This document shows, one piece after another, positions 29,327 through 39,192 of a stretch of DNA of 64,000 bases. A model generated the notes under the pieces. The model saw only the letters and a program-made list of their open reading frames with translations. It was not told the DNA's origin and searched no databases. The position numbers and the translations under genes were made by a program. The stretch is from Candidatus Didemnitutus sp. (GTDB lineage Bacteria; Verrucomicrobiota; Verrucomicrobiia; Opitutales; Opitutaceae). The stretch is taken from the NCBI GenBank assembly GCA_019634575.1, contig JAHCAY010000001.1, positions 3,534,001 to 3,598,000 of the forward strand, written 5' to 3'. Each line of letters opens with the position of its first letter. The stretch's first letter is position 1.

Positions 29327-31570
29327 CTAGGCACGAGCGGGAGCGTCGGCCGCGGCGGCGTTGCTCGGCGCGAGCGGGAGTTCGATCCAGAATCGCGAAC
29401 CGTTCACTCCGTCGGACTCGACGCCGATGCTGCCGCCGAGGCGCTCGAGCGCGCGGCGGGCGGTGGCGAGACCGATGCCGGTGCCTTCGTAGGCTTCGCT
29501 GTGGAGGCGCTCGAAGATGCGGAAGAGGCGCGGCTGCAAGTCGGGGCGGATGCCGATGCCGTTGTCGCGAACCCAGATTCGCAGGTGCTCGGCGCGCGTC
29601 TCGCCGGAGACGTCGATGCGCGGCGTGCGCCCGGGCGGCACGAATTTGGCGGCGTTGGTCAGGAGGTTGGACAGCACCTGTTGCAGCAGCGCGTCGTGGG
29701 CGAGGACGGGCGGAAGCGAGTCGGGGAGGGCGATCTCGGCGGCGGGTGGTTGGAGGGCCGGGTGATCGTTGACGAGATCGCGGAGGATGCGCACGGCGTC
29801 GACCGGCGCGAGTTCGACGTCGTGCCGGGCGATGCGGCTGAAGGCGAGGAGATCGCTGATCAGGCGGTCGAGCCGTTCGCCGCTGCGGATGATGCGTTGC
29901 AGGATGCCTTGCGCGTCGGCGTCGAGGCGGTGCGCGTGATCTTCGAGCAGCAGGCCGGAGAAGCCGGTGATGGCGCGGATCGGCGCGCGGAGGTCGTGCG
30001 ACACGCTGTAGGTGAACTCCTCCATTTGTTTCACGAGGTCGTGGAGGGATTCGGTGCGTTCGCGGACTTTCGATTCGAGTTCGGCGTTGGCGCGGCGGAG
30101 GTCGAGTTGGGCGTGCTCGAGGGCTTGCTCGGCGTTTTTGCGATCGGTGATGTCGACCGCTGCGCCGGCCACGCCGACGATGCAGCCGGTCGTGGGATCG
30201 CGGCGCGGCGTGACGAAGAGCGAATAGTGACGGAGGCCGGTGGCGAGTGGAACGGAGACCTCGCCCTGTCGCGGCTCGCCGGTGGCGAGCACTTCGCGTT
30301 TGAGTCGCACGAGCGGCGTAGCGTCCGCGTCGGACGCGAGCTCGGTATCGCGCTGACCGATGGCGTGGCGGTGTGCGCCGTGCTCGGGGTAGAGCCAGGT
30401 GTAGCGGAGCTCGGCGTCCTGCTCGAAGAAGGTGAGTTGGTCGGCGTTGGCGGCGAGGCGGAAGCGTTGTTCGAGCAGGCGGAGCGTGGCCTCGGCCTGG
30501 GTGCGGTGATGGAGCTCGGCGTGCAGTTGCGTGAGCGTGCGGCGCAGGGCTTGGGCGACGGTGGCGGTCTCCGCGAAGGCCCAGGTGCGTGGCGGGGGCA
30601 GCATGCCGCGCGCGAATTTGTCCGCGTCGGTGACGAGGGCGTTTACGTCCGCGACCGTGTCGCGGCCGATGCGCCAGGCGACGAGGATCGTGAGGGCGAG
30701 GATGCCGAGCGTGATGGCGAGGCCGAGCCGGAGCAGTTGCTTGGCGGAGGCTTCGAGCAGCGCGACTGGCGCGCCGATCACCGTGGCCCAGCCGGTATCG
30801 GCGCCGTGGGAGACCGCCGAGAGCACGTCGATGCCTTCGAGGGTGCGGCTCGGGGCGAGGTAGGGGGTGCGCTGCCGGACCGCCTGCACGATGTCGGGCG
30901 TGGCTTTACGGCCGATGAATTGTTCGCCGGCGCGGTTGCGCCAGACGATCGTCCCGGTGCGATCGAGCACGGACATGATGTAGCCCGGTGCTATCTGCCG
31001 CAGGTCGATGCCCTCGACGAAAGCCTGGGGAGTCAGCGCGAGGGCGACGGCGTAACGAAATTTGCCGTGGCGCATGTGCGGCACGGTGATCGCGAGCACG
31101 TAACCTGGCGCGGCGGTGCCGGGGATGACGTTGGAAATGTAGGAGCGGCCGGCGCGCCAGGCCTCGAGCGTCGCGGGCGGGATCTCGCTGCCAGGCAGGG
31201 GAGCGCCGAAGGGCAGGCGGGTGTTGACCAACTGCCGGCCGGTTTCGTCGAGCAGGACGATCCACCGGGCGTCGCCCGAGGCGATGCGGGCCGCGCGTTC
31301 GTAGAACGCCGCGAAGTCGTCACGATAGAGCGCATCCGCGGTGGCGAGCGAACCCACGAAGCGTTCGTGGGCTTTGAGCTCCTGGTCGATCAGCGTGGCG
31401 ACGGCACGCGAGGTGTTTTGCAGGTCGCGCGCGATGGCGGCGCGCTCGTGCAGGTAGGCGCGCCAGGTGAGCGCGGTGCCGAGAATCAACGATGCGGCCG
31501 CGACCACGGCGCCGAGCAGGAGGAGCCGCCCGCGAAACGAGCTGAACGTCATGGGAAGCGAGCGAAACAT
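29327..31570 (-). CDS. membrane sensor histidine kinase (extracellular sensor, PAS, HisKA, HATPase)
   Basis: A 747-residue protein (an alternative ATG is at 31552, six codons in). TM1 is at ~14-36 and TM2 near 290-310 (LGLAITLGILALTILVAW), enclosing a ~250-residue periplasmic dCACHE-like sensor (RWIVLLDETGRQLVNTRLPF, IMSVLDRTGTIVWRNR). A PAS domain (~365-480), a coiled-coil linker, HisKA with the phosphoacceptor histidine near residue 524 (SVSHDLRAPIRAI), and an ATPase domain with NLLTNAAKF and GTGIGLATARR follow. There is no receiver domain, so a separate response regulator is needed; none is adjacent. It resembles phytochrome-like SHDLRAP kinases in its catalytic half. Confidence 0.92.
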   Translation of the reverse strand: MFRSLPMTFSSFRGRLLLLGAVVAAASLILGTALTWRAYLHERAAIARDLQNTSRAVATLIDQELKAHERFVGSLATADALYRDDFAAFYERAARIASGDARWIVLLDETGRQLVNTRLPFGAPLPGSEIPPATLEAWRAGRSYISNVIPGTAAPGYVLAITVPHMRHGKFRYAVALALTPQAFVEGIDLRQIAPGYIMSVLDRTGTIVWRNRAGEQFIGRKATPDIVQAVRQRTPYLAPSRTLEGIDVLSAVSHGADTGWATVIGAPVALLEASAKQLLRLGLAITLGILALTILVAWRIGRDTVADVNALVTDADKFARGMLPPPRTWAFAETATVAQALRRTLTQLHAELHHRTQAEATLRLLEQRFRLAANADQLTFFEQDAELRYTWLYPEHGAHRHAIGQRDTELASDADATPLVRLKREVLATGEPRQGEVSVPLATGLRHYSLFVTPRRDPTTGCIVGVAGAAVDITDRKNAEQALEHAQLDLRRANAELESKVRERTESLHDLVKQMEEFTYSVSHDLRAPIRAITGFSGLLLEDHAHRLDADAQGILQRIIRSGERLDRLISDLLAFSRIARHDVELAPVDAVRILRDLVNDHPALQPPAAEIALPDSLPPVLAHDALLQQVLSNLLTNAAKFVPPGRTPRIDVSGETRAEHLRIWVRDNGIGIRPDLQPRLFRIFERLHSEAYEGTGIGLATARRALERLGGSIGVESDGVNGSRFWIELPLAPSNAAAADAPARA

Positions 31571-32078
31571 GCGGGAGTGGAGGACTTGGTGACGAAGGGG
31601 AAGTTGCCAGTATGCGGCAAGCTCGCCGGCCTGGCCATCGGGGTTTCCACCGGCGCTTGCGAGTCGGTGGGACTCACCCGGGGCGGAGCCGAACTGAGAT
31701 GCCGAATCTCCGGAGCGCTATGCGGCTCACCGGGCCGACGGCGCTGGCGGTCGGAAACGTAGTCCTCGGGGAAACCCTCGCGCGGTGGGAAGGCGGCAAA
31801 TTCGAGGCAGGGGAATCCGAACCGATGCGCAGACTTGTGGTTTGGGACGGGTTGTTCGTCAGCGTCAGAGTGCCGACACGCGATGGGAAGCTGTGGTGTT
31901 GGCCGGATGGGTCGTCGAGGTGTCAGCGATGCGCCGGCATGCGCTTATTGGCCCGGCTTCCGATGCCATCCGTGCTTGGGTAACTGTTTCGCGAGCGAGT
32001 CATTGTCTCGACCTGCTGGTGCGCGGATTGATTTCGCCGCCGAGGGCTGACGCCTGCAGATCCTCGGCGCTTACGCTG
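31571..32078. other. divergent intergenic region, kinase / glycerate kinase
   Basis: There are 508 bases with no gene I can support; open frames here lack domains and signal sequences. It contains the operator-like GTAACTGTTTC at 31980-31990, 89 nt before the glycerate kinase start. An old degraded gene cannot be excluded. Confidence 0.45.
31980..31990 (+). promoter_or_regulatory. putative LacI-type operator, glycerate kinase promoter
   Basis: GTAACTGTTTC shares the core of the perfect palindrome GGTAACAGTTACC (read on the opposite strand) found at 37944 and 52816, and is identical to the site at 39049. The position, 89 nt upstream of the GTG start, suits a promoter operator. Confidence 0.6.
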
Positions 32079-33272
32079 GTGAAAATCCTGATCGCCCCCG
32101 ACAAATTCAAGGACGCTTTGAGCGCGGCCGATGTTGGCGAGACCATACGCACGGCGTTGGCCGAGATGCATGGACGGAAAGTCGAGACGGACCTTTGCCC
32201 GTTGACCGATGGCGGGGAGGGCTTCGCGGAAATCCTGACTCGCTCGTGCGGAGGCCGCATGGAAACCGTCCCGACGCGCAATGCACGGGGATGCGCCATC
32301 CGTGCGCCGGTGGGGTTTGCCCGTTGGGGCCGCGTTCCACAAAGCGCGCGCGCTTTGCTCGGCCTCGGCGACTTCGATGCGGACGCCGAGATTGCATTGG
32401 TCGGCATGGCGAGCGCGAGCGGGCTGGAGCAGCTCTCCGCAGAGCAGAGAGCGCCGTGGCTGGCGACCACTTGCGGGACCGGGCAGCTAATCGCGCACGC
32501 GCGTCGGCAGGGGGCGCGGGCGGTATTGCTCGGCATTGGGGGCAGTGCCACGCACGACCTCGGTGTGGGGGCATTGCAAGCGATGGGTTGCTCCTTCTTC
32601 GATGAAGGCGGCAGGCGAGTGGATTCCGTTCATCCGGGCAGATGGGTCGCGGTTGTCCGCGCCGCTTTCCCGACGAATGACTGGCCGCCCATTCGCATCG
32701 CGTGTGACGTGATCAATCCGTTGCTCGGCGAACGCGGCGCGGCGAGAGTTTACAGCGTGCAGAAGGGACTTGGTCCGGAAGAGATTCCGGCGTTGGAAGC
32801 GGCGACGGAGCGCATGGCGCGTCTGCTCTGCGCGCAGGCCAATACATCGTTCGAGACCACGGCGGCTCCGAGCATGGGTGCCGCCGGCGGCATGGCCTTC
32901 GGGCTGGCGACCGTGTTTCGCGCCGGAATCGTGGAAGGCGCGGCGCTGGTCCGGGAATGGCTGTCGCTGGAGGCGCGGATTGACGCCGCGGATCTCGTGA
33001 TCACAGGGGAAGGGCGGTTTGACGAGAGCTCGTTGGAGGGCAAAGGCCCCGGAAGCGTGCTGCGTCTTGCCGCGGCCCATGGCAGGCCGGTGCATTTTTT
33101 TGCGGGAGCCGCATCGATCGCTCCCAGCGGTGGCGTTCGCTTGCACCTCATCACCCCGGCAGGACAACCACTGGTCGAGGCGTTGAGCCACGCGCGATCC
33201 AATCTGCGCGAAGCGGTCCGAAGGGCTTTGGGGGACGTGCTGAAACCGGACGGCGCGTGCCACGCCAATTAA
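32079..33272 (+). CDS. glycerate 2-kinase (GlxK/GarK family)
   Basis: A 397-residue protein starting at GTG 32079, which gives the family N-terminus VKILIAPDKFKDALSAADV. Hallmarks are CPLTDGGEGFAEIL, LLGIGGSATHDLGVGALQAM, the aspartate-rich ACDVINPLLGERGAA, PSMGAAGGMAFGL and ITGEGRFDESSLEGKGPG. The enzyme phosphorylates glycerate to 2-phosphoglycerate, feeding lower glycolysis. It is preceded by a putative LacI-type operator and lies at the left edge of the sugar-acid locus, suggesting it handles a C3 product of that pathway. The frame is open upstream of 32079, but that part is not family-like. Confidence 0.95.
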   Translation: MKILIAPDKFKDALSAADVGETIRTALAEMHGRKVETDLCPLTDGGEGFAEILTRSCGGRMETVPTRNARGCAIRAPVGFARWGRVPQSARALLGLGDFDADAEIALVGMASASGLEQLSAEQRAPWLATTCGTGQLIAHARRQGARAVLLGIGGSATHDLGVGALQAMGCSFFDEGGRRVDSVHPGRWVAVVRAAFPTNDWPPIRIACDVINPLLGERGAARVYSVQKGLGPEEIPALEAATERMARLLCAQANTSFETTAAPSMGAAGGMAFGLATVFRAGIVEGAALVREWLSLEARIDAADLVITGEGRFDESSLEGKGPGSVLRLAAAHGRPVHFFAGAASIAPSGGVRLHLITPAGQPLVEALSHARSNLREAVRRALGDVLKPDGACHAN

Positions 33273-33313
33273 GGACAAAGCGCGACGGCGTCGTGTGCGG
33301 ACGGGAAAATGAA

Positions 33314-33343
33314 CCCGCCGGCCCGAAGGCCGGCGGGCGTTTG
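33314..33343. terminator. terminator between convergent genes
   Basis: CCCGCCGGCC (33314-33323), loop CGAA, and GGCCGGCGGG (33328-33337) make a perfect 10-bp GC stem, with CGTTT after it on the plus strand. It lies between the glycerate kinase and the convergent GH-A gene and can serve the first, perhaps both. Confidence 0.75.
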
Positions 33344-33394
33344 GCGTCCCAGCGACGGTCGCGTTAACGTCGCCAGGCGCAGGGAAACCTCAGC

Positions 33395-36300
33395 TCAGGG
33401 AATCGTGATCTTCACCTCGTCGATCCACGCGTTGCCGGTCGCCGTGGCGCCGGTGTAGATATACAACTCGTCGGGCAGCGCCGTGGTGGACGGCAGCGCG
33501 GTGTTGGTGAGCGTTTGCGCGACGTCGTTCACCCACAGTTCGAGCAATCCGCCAGCGGGCGCGCCGGCGGCGCCGGGCGGCGTTACGCGCACACGGACCT
33601 TCACCCACGTGCCGCTTGCGACGGTCGTTGGCGACATCATCCCGCCGGCGGTCTGCAGCTGCACACCGAACGAGGTGCCGCCGATCGCGCGGCTGAGGGC
33701 GACGTGCACGACGGGGAACGTCGTCTGGTCCTGGCCGATGACGAGGTGGACGTCGTCGACCGTGTCCGTCGTGGATGAGGTGAACTTCAGCCGCGCCTCG
33801 AGTTCCCAGACCTTGAAGCTGGGAATGTTCTGGCCGCGCAGGTCGATCCAGCCGCCCAGCGTCTGGCCCGCGGTGGCGGTGCCGGCGCTGATGATGACCG
33901 AGTTGGTGCCCGAGGCGTTGCCCGGACTCGTGGTGTCGCTCGCGAGGTTGAGGTTGACCGCGTCGGAGGCGCTCGGCCCGAGCTTCTGCCACGCGGTGTT
34001 GTCGGTCGTGCGCGTATTGCTGTTGGCGGCGAGCGCGGTGTCGGCGATGCCGATGGGCGTGGTGCCGACCGCGCCGTAGCCGTTGCTGTTCGGCGGGAAG
34101 CTGAGCGTCAGCGCGGTCGATGGCGCGTCGACGCTCATCTCATACCACAGGGTGTTGGTGGTGGTCGGAATCGTGACCGTCGCGTAGGGGCTGCTGTAGC
34201 TCACTGCGAGCGGTGCGATGCGGTCGCCGTTTTCGTCGAGACTGTAGGCCGAGAGCCGGCCGGAGCCGACGTTGAACGTCATCGTGCCGCTGATGCGTTC
34301 GACGAAGCTCGGCGAGCCGCCGACGGACGCCGGCGCGGAGTTCTCCGTCGGCGAGTCTTCGTGCGAGACGGGTCCGCGGTAGGTCTGCCAGGTGGACTTG
34401 TAGTTGTCGGTGTAGCCCGCGGTGGTCACGAGCCAGCGGCTGCCGGCGGCGCCGAACGATGAGCCGTCCTTGAGCGTGAGGCTCACGCCCGCCCAGCATT
34501 CGGTGCTGGAGGTGCCGACGTTCGTGCGGTGCTGGAAGCTGTCGTTGAGGCTGAGGCTGACGCCGTCGCCGAGCGAGATGGACGTGTTCGGCACGTAGTA
34601 ACCGTAGAACGACTTCGCGGTCGTGGTCGTGATCAGGCTGCGGCGCGTGGCGCTCGTGGTGTCCCAAGTGAGCTCGCCGCTCGGGTCGGTGATGACGCCG
34701 CTGGGCGCGACCGACGGCCGGACGACGTAGCAATCCGAGGGGTCCATGCGCTGGCCGACGCGGGTGCTGAAGCCCTGTAGCGTGGAGATGGCGCCGCCGG
34801 CGAAATCGGTCGCGCCGAGGTTGGCGCGCTGTTTCTGGCGGATGGTCTCGATGATCGTCGCCTTGTCGACGACCGCGATGGCGGTGTTGGTGTCGGGAGC
34901 GGCGGAGACGACCGAGAGCGCCCGCGCGGCGAAGGGCATCGCGGCCATCTTCGCCGGGGCGCGGCCCATGGTGAAGACGCCTTCGAAACCCGAGTCGAAC
35001 TTGCCGGCCGACGTGACGGTCTCCTCCCGGTTGCGCTCCTCGTAGCAGAACATGCAAATGCCCTGCCAGCCCTGCATCGCGGCGTAGGCGCCGAAGAACG
35101 CCGGGCCTTCGCCGCCGTAGGTGTTCGGATAGCCGTGGCCGCTCTCGGTGCCGAGATACGGCTTGCCGAGGATGCGCCGGCCGCTGCGCGCGCCGACGGT
35201 GTTGGCGCCGTCGGTGGTGCCGGCCATCGGGAAGTTTTTCGCGACGAGGATACCGCTCGGGTAGACGCTGTAATGCTGCCAGTAGCTGTGCGAGTCGACG
35301 ATGTCCATGTCCTGCGCCTGCAGGAAGCCCGGGCTGAAGTCGACTTGCGTGCCGATGATCAGCGGGCGGTTCGTGCTGCCCGTGATGCCGACGATGTGGT
35401 CGCGCATCGCCTTCCAGTAGTCCGTCTCGGTTTTCCAGAGGAAGTTGAGCCAGTCGGTCTGCATCGCGCGCGAGCGGGTATGAAAATCAGCGCGGCGCGG
35501 GAATGACACGGACCCCATCGCCTCGCCGCTCGGCAATCCGATGACGGGCAATTCGGCGACGGTGACTTGCGAAAGGTTGAATGTGCCAGGTGTGCCAGAC
35601 GTGCCGGAAGGGAGATTACCGAGCGCAAAATCGATCCAGCCGTCCGTGGTGTCGACCGTGGCGGTGAAAACGTGCGTGAAGGTCTGCCACGCCGTCGTGG
35701 GCATGATCGAGTTGGAGAGGAAGATCACCGACGAGGTGCGACCGCTCACGCTCATCTTGTTCGAGCTGGTGGCGTTGACGGAGTGCTTGGCGTGGAACGT
35801 GAGTGCGTAGGTGCGACCGGCGACGAAGGTGAGGCCGGTCTTGCGCAGGTAGAGGCCGCCGGACTCGTTGGGCGTCGTGAGCGCGATGCTGACGGCGTTG
35901 TTGCCGGTGCCGCCGCCATCGCCGCCGCCCGCGACGACGCTGTTCGCGCCTAGCGTGGCACCGACACGGCTGTCGGGATCGGTGAGCGTCCAGCCGGTGT
36001 TCGCAGTGATGGAAGAGGTGTTGGGGAACTGGCCGTTGCCGACGAGATCGGAGCCGTTGGTGCTGCTTTCGACAGTGAAGGAGGTGCCGCCGGCGACGGC
36101 GTTGCCGACCTTGAGCGAAACGGAGGCGAGCTGCACATGGCCGACCTGACGGGCGAGGTCGGAGAAGAAGACATCGATGGGGCCGTCGCTGGTCGCGCGT
36201 GCGGGGAACACGACGATGTATTCGCGCCAGGTGTTCGTGAGCTCGACCTCGGTATCGTGCAGGACGGTGAAGTCGGAGTATTTGCGCCAGCCGATGCGGA

Positions 36301-37846
36301 TGGTGCGCGGTGTGGCCTCGGCGATGCGTGCGTGAAAGCGCAGCGTGTGCGGTTTCGTGGTGTCGGCGGTGACGTTGCGGTAGAGCAGCTGCACGTGCCA
36401 GGCGGTGGTGTCGGAGTTGGCGACGACGATGTCGACCGCAGGCTGGCCGGTCGGGCCGCCGGTCGTGAGGATCGCGGGCGGATTGGCGCTCACGAGCGTG
36501 GACGGCGTGGCTTGCAGCACCCATGGCGGTGACGTAAAGCCGCTCGCGAAGTTGCCAGAGCTCAACAGTTCGGTTGCCGCGGGGAAATCTGCCGAATTGG
36601 TCTTCGGGGCCCAGGCCGCGGTCAGTGCGGTCGTGCCGGCGCTGCCGGTGCCGTAGGTGTCCGCGAGCCAGTTGTTCCAGAGCGTCGTGAGTTCGGTGCG
36701 GTGGGAGGAATTCAGCGTGCCGTCGAAGGCGCCGCCCCACCAGTTCGAGATAAGGCCGTCCTCGTTGTTGATCTCGACGATCGCGATCGCGGGGTCGGTG
36801 GCGTAGGTGTGGTTGCCGCCGGCGGGATTGGGGGCGTAGGGATTTGTGTGGTTGAGGAAGAAGGACGCGTAGGCCTGCTGCTCGGTGATGTAGTCGGCGT
36901 AGTAGAGATCGATGCCCTTGTAGCGGCCCGCCGTGCCGCCGCCCGGCGTCGGGTAGTCCTTTCCAACGCGCAGATTGAGATCGACGTAGATGAAATTCTT
37001 CCGGAGCTCGCCGACGAAGAAGTCGAATTTGTCGAGCTCCGTGGAGTTGACGTTGCTCGCGCCGGTAAATACGGCGCTCGGATCCTTCAGAATCCCATGG
37101 TGGCCACTGTCGCCAGCGACTGGCTCCGACGGGCGGTCATCGAGGTTGTGGACGCGCACGAGGTTCACGCCGAACTGGGCGAGGCGCGCGGCGATCTTGG
37201 GCGCGTCGGCCTTTGACGGGATGTTCGAGCCGTAGGCGAAGTTGATGCCCCAAAAGCGAACGGTCTGACCGTTGGCGGTGAGGCCGACGCCGTCGGAACC
37301 GATGGTGACGCGGGGCGGCTCGCTCGCGCCGCCGGGCCACGAGGTGGCGCGGAAATCGGTCGCCGGGCTGTAGCGGTCGTCGTCCCACTTCATCACGAAT
37401 GGCGTGCGGCGGAAGCCGTAGTAGGCGGCGGCACTCTGGGCGGATTCCTCATTGGTGGAAGGGTTCACCGCGCTCACGCGATAGGAGAATGTGCCGTGAC
37501 GCGCGTCGATCAGACCGTCCGTCGTGTTGGGATCGGTCGGACTCGAGTCCGTGTAGCTCGTCGCGCCGTTGGTGATTGTGGTCAGCGCGGTCGTGCTGCC
37601 GTCGCGGTAGACCTTGTAATACGGCGTGCCTCCACTGGGATTGGCGACGGCGGCCCACGTGATCTGCGGCGAGGCCGCAGAGGTGGACGTATCGACGACC
37701 GAGATGATTTCCGGCGTCGCGGGTGCGGCGGCGCGGGAGATGGCGGCGAGCGCGAGCGCGCCGGCGGTGAAGAGCGGGAGGAGTCGATGGGATGCACGCC
37801 AAGCGTGTCCGAACTGCCTGCAGGCAGGAGGAGGGGTGGTCTTCAT
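33395..37846 (-). CDS. secreted multidomain GH-A clan glycosidase with carbohydrate-binding modules inserted in the barrel
   Basis: A 1483-residue protein with a signal peptide (~1-41), a fibronectin-III-like domain (~45-140), and a catalytic region similar to that of the gene at 45802. The first barrel half (~160-395) includes VRFWGINFAYGSN and AIVEINNEDGLIS, with the probable acid/base Glu near residue 357. Residues ~395-790 hold two CBM4/9-like modules (starts ELLSSGNFASGF and GSDLVGNGQFPNTS). The second half (~790-1000) has TDWLNFLWKTETDYWKAM and GTESGHGYPNTYGG, with the probable nucleophile near 899. C-terminal beta domains end in a concanavalin-like module. It should cleave a polysaccharide outside the cell; the exact substrate is unknown. 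An operator-like palindrome lies 98 nt upstream. Confidence 0.82.
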   Translation of the reverse strand: MKTTPPPACRQFGHAWRASHRLLPLFTAGALALAAISRAAAPATPEIISVVDTSTSAASPQITWAAVANPSGGTPYYKVYRDGSTTALTTITNGATSYTDSSPTDPNTTDGLIDARHGTFSYRVSAVNPSTNEESAQSAAAYYGFRRTPFVMKWDDDRYSPATDFRATSWPGGASEPPRVTIGSDGVGLTANGQTVRFWGINFAYGSNIPSKADAPKIAARLAQFGVNLVRVHNLDDRPSEPVAGDSGHHGILKDPSAVFTGASNVNSTELDKFDFFVGELRKNFIYVDLNLRVGKDYPTPGGGTAGRYKGIDLYYADYITEQQAYASFFLNHTNPYAPNPAGGNHTYATDPAIAIVEINNEDGLISNWWGGAFDGTLNSSHRTELTTLWNNWLADTYGTGSAGTTALTAAWAPKTNSADFPAATELLSSGNFASGFTSPPWVLQATPSTLVSANPPAILTTGGPTGQPAVDIVVANSDTTAWHVQLLYRNVTADTTKPHTLRFHARIAEATPRTIRIGWRKYSDFTVLHDTEVELTNTWREYIVVFPARATSDGPIDVFFSDLARQVGHVQLASVSLKVGNAVAGGTSFTVESSTNGSDLVGNGQFPNTSSITANTGWTLTDPDSRVGATLGANSVVAGGGDGGGTGNNAVSIALTTPNESGGLYLRKTGLTFVAGRTYALTFHAKHSVNATSSNKMSVSGRTSSVIFLSNSIMPTTAWQTFTHVFTATVDTTDGWIDFALGNLPSGTSGTPGTFNLSQVTVAELPVIGLPSGEAMGSVSFPRRADFHTRSRAMQTDWLNFLWKTETDYWKAMRDHIVGITGSTNRPLIIGTQVDFSPGFLQAQDMDIVDSHSYWQHYSVYPSGILVAKNFPMAGTTDGANTVGARSGRRILGKPYLGTESGHGYPNTYGGEGPAFFGAYAAMQGWQGICMFCYEERNREETVTSAGKFDSGFEGVFTMGRAPAKMAAMPFAARALSVVSAAPDTNTAIAVVDKATIIETIRQKQRANLGATDFAGGAISTLQGFSTRVGQRMDPSDCYVVRPSVAPSGVITDPSGELTWDTTSATRRSLITTTTAKSFYGYYVPNTSISLGDGVSLSLNDSFQHRTNVGTSSTECWAGVSLTLKDGSSFGAAGSRWLVTTAGYTDNYKSTWQTYRGPVSHEDSPTENSAPASVGGSPSFVERISGTMTFNVGSGRLSAYSLDENGDRIAPLAVSYSSPYATVTIPTTTNTLWYEMSVDAPSTALTLSFPPNSNGYGAVGTTPIGIADTALAANSNTRTTDNTAWQKLGPSASDAVNLNLASDTTSPGNASGTNSVIISAGTATAGQTLGGWIDLRGQNIPSFKVWELEARLKFTSSTTDTVDDVHLVIGQDQTTFPVVHVALSRAIGGTSFGVQLQTAGGMMSPTTVASGTWVKVRVRVTPPGAAGAPAGGLLELWVNDVAQTLTNTALPSTTALPDELYIYTGATATGNAWIDEVKITIP

Positions 37847-37943
37847 TTTCCGGGTTGGTTGTCCGCGGCGCGGGGCCGCCGGCGGGGTGGGGGATGGCGT
37901 CGCACAAGGCCACCGAAGCGCGCCGGGCTCAACGGGGCGCGGC

Positions 37944-37956
37944 GGTAACAGTTACC
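37944..37956. promoter_or_regulatory. putative LacI-type operator, perfect palindrome
   Basis: GGTAACAGTTACC is a perfect 6+1+6 palindrome located 98 nt upstream of the large GH-A gene on the minus strand. The identical 13-mer recurs at 52816-52828 in front of the uxuA operon. A GNNAAC-type palindrome with a central base pair is typical of LacI/GalR operators. Confidence 0.75.
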
Positions 37957-38004
37957 AGCGGTCCGGTCGCCGCCGGACGGATCGGCCGCGGCGTCGCGCG
38001 CCGA

Positions 38005-39046
38005 TCACCGCGCCGCGAGCAGCGTGCGGCCGTCGTGCCACGTGCCGCAGATCAGCACGGTGCGCTGAAAGTCGGGCACGCCGTGTTCGGCGTGCAGCAC
38101 GGCGTGCGACAGCAGGTCGACGCCGGTGGCGGCGATCTCGCTCAGGCACGGGAGCATGCCGGAGACTTCCGGAAAGTCGGGCCGCGTCGTGATCGCGGCG
38201 AAACCGACCTCCTGCGGCAAGCGCACGCCGGCCTCACGCAGCCAGAAATACGGCTGAAGATGCTGGCACACGATCGCGTCGGGCCGGTGCCTTTCCCACC
38301 ACTTCATGAACGGCGCCGCGCTCGGCATGGCCGAGCAGCGCGCCGGTGTAGAGCGGGACCCGCTGGGCGCGCGGCACTTTCTGCTGGTGCAGGAGGTAGT
38401 GTGCCTGGGCGAGGCGCGCGAGCCGCTCCTCGATCACGTCGTCGACCACGTAGCCGATGCGCTTGTAGCCCGCGTCGTCCATCCGCTGGAGGATGCGCGC
38501 GAGGTGCAGCACGTAATCGGTCGTCACGCGGTGCAGGGACGGCGTCTGCAGCATGTAGCCGATCTTGATCGAGGCGAAGCGCTCGAAGGGGAACCCGAGC
38601 GACTCCGTCCGGTTCGGCAGCGGCAGCACGAGCACGCCGCTGATGCCGCGCGCCTCGAGGATGCCGGCGAGGCGCTTCGGACTCACGCCCGGCTCGCGCA
38701 GGCAGAACGTCGCGATGTCGTAGCCGAGCCGCGCGGCGCGGCGTCGCGCGCCATCGAGGAACTCGCGGTAGTAGTAGAGTTCCTCGCGCTGCCACTCGGA
38801 TTGCGGATGATAGGCGAGCAGCGCCAGCGTGCCGCGGAGGAGCTTGCGGTGCGGCGCGCGGAACTGCCGCATGACCGCCGAGGCGAGCGCGTTCGGCCGG
38901 TAGCCGAGCTGCTCGATCGCACGCTCGACTCTCTTCTTCAACGCGGCATCAACGGTGCCAACCGCATTGAGCACTCGTGAAACCGTGGCTACCGACACCC
39001 GCGCCGACGCGGCGACCTGGCGAATGGATGGCGGACGTTGCGGCAT
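38005..39046 (-). pseudogene. LacI/GalR family transcriptional regulator with a 1-nt frameshift
   Basis: The protein starts at ATG 39046 with a LacI helix-turn-helix: SIRQVAASARVSVATVSRVL, then the hinge region GYRPNALASAVMR. The periplasmic-binding-like sensor follows (SGVLVLPLPNRTESLGFPF, GYKRIGYVVDD), then the frame runs into unrelated sequence and a stop at 38234. The missing C-terminus continues one frame over (APFMKWWERHRPDAIVCQHL, VGFAAITTRPDFPEVSGM) to 38005. Removing one G from the GG at 38329-38330 would join LLG to MPSAAPFMKWW and give a 346-residue regulator of normal length. This may be a real lesion or a sequencing error. An operator-like site lies 3 nt upstream of its ATG, suggesting autoregulation. 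Confidence 0.85.
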
Positions 39047-39048
39047 GA

Positions 39049-39059
39049 GTAACTGTTTC
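39049..39059 (+). promoter_or_regulatory. putative LacI-type operator between regulator and TonB receptor
   Basis: GTAACTGTTTC, identical to the site at 31980, lies 3 nt upstream of the regulator ATG and 134 nt upstream of the TonB receptor. With its flanks it reads GAGTAACTGTTTCTC, a near-palindrome. It could regulate both divergent transcripts. Confidence 0.6.
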
Positions 39060-39192
39060 TCGTCATGACCGTTGTTAACGAAGGGTGGCAAGCTTGGACT
39101 GCGCGCACTTCACCGACGCGATGGTTTCCGAACCGCCGCCAATCGCGTGAGAGCCTCCAGTCACCCCTCAACCCCGGTCCCACCCCTCCGCT

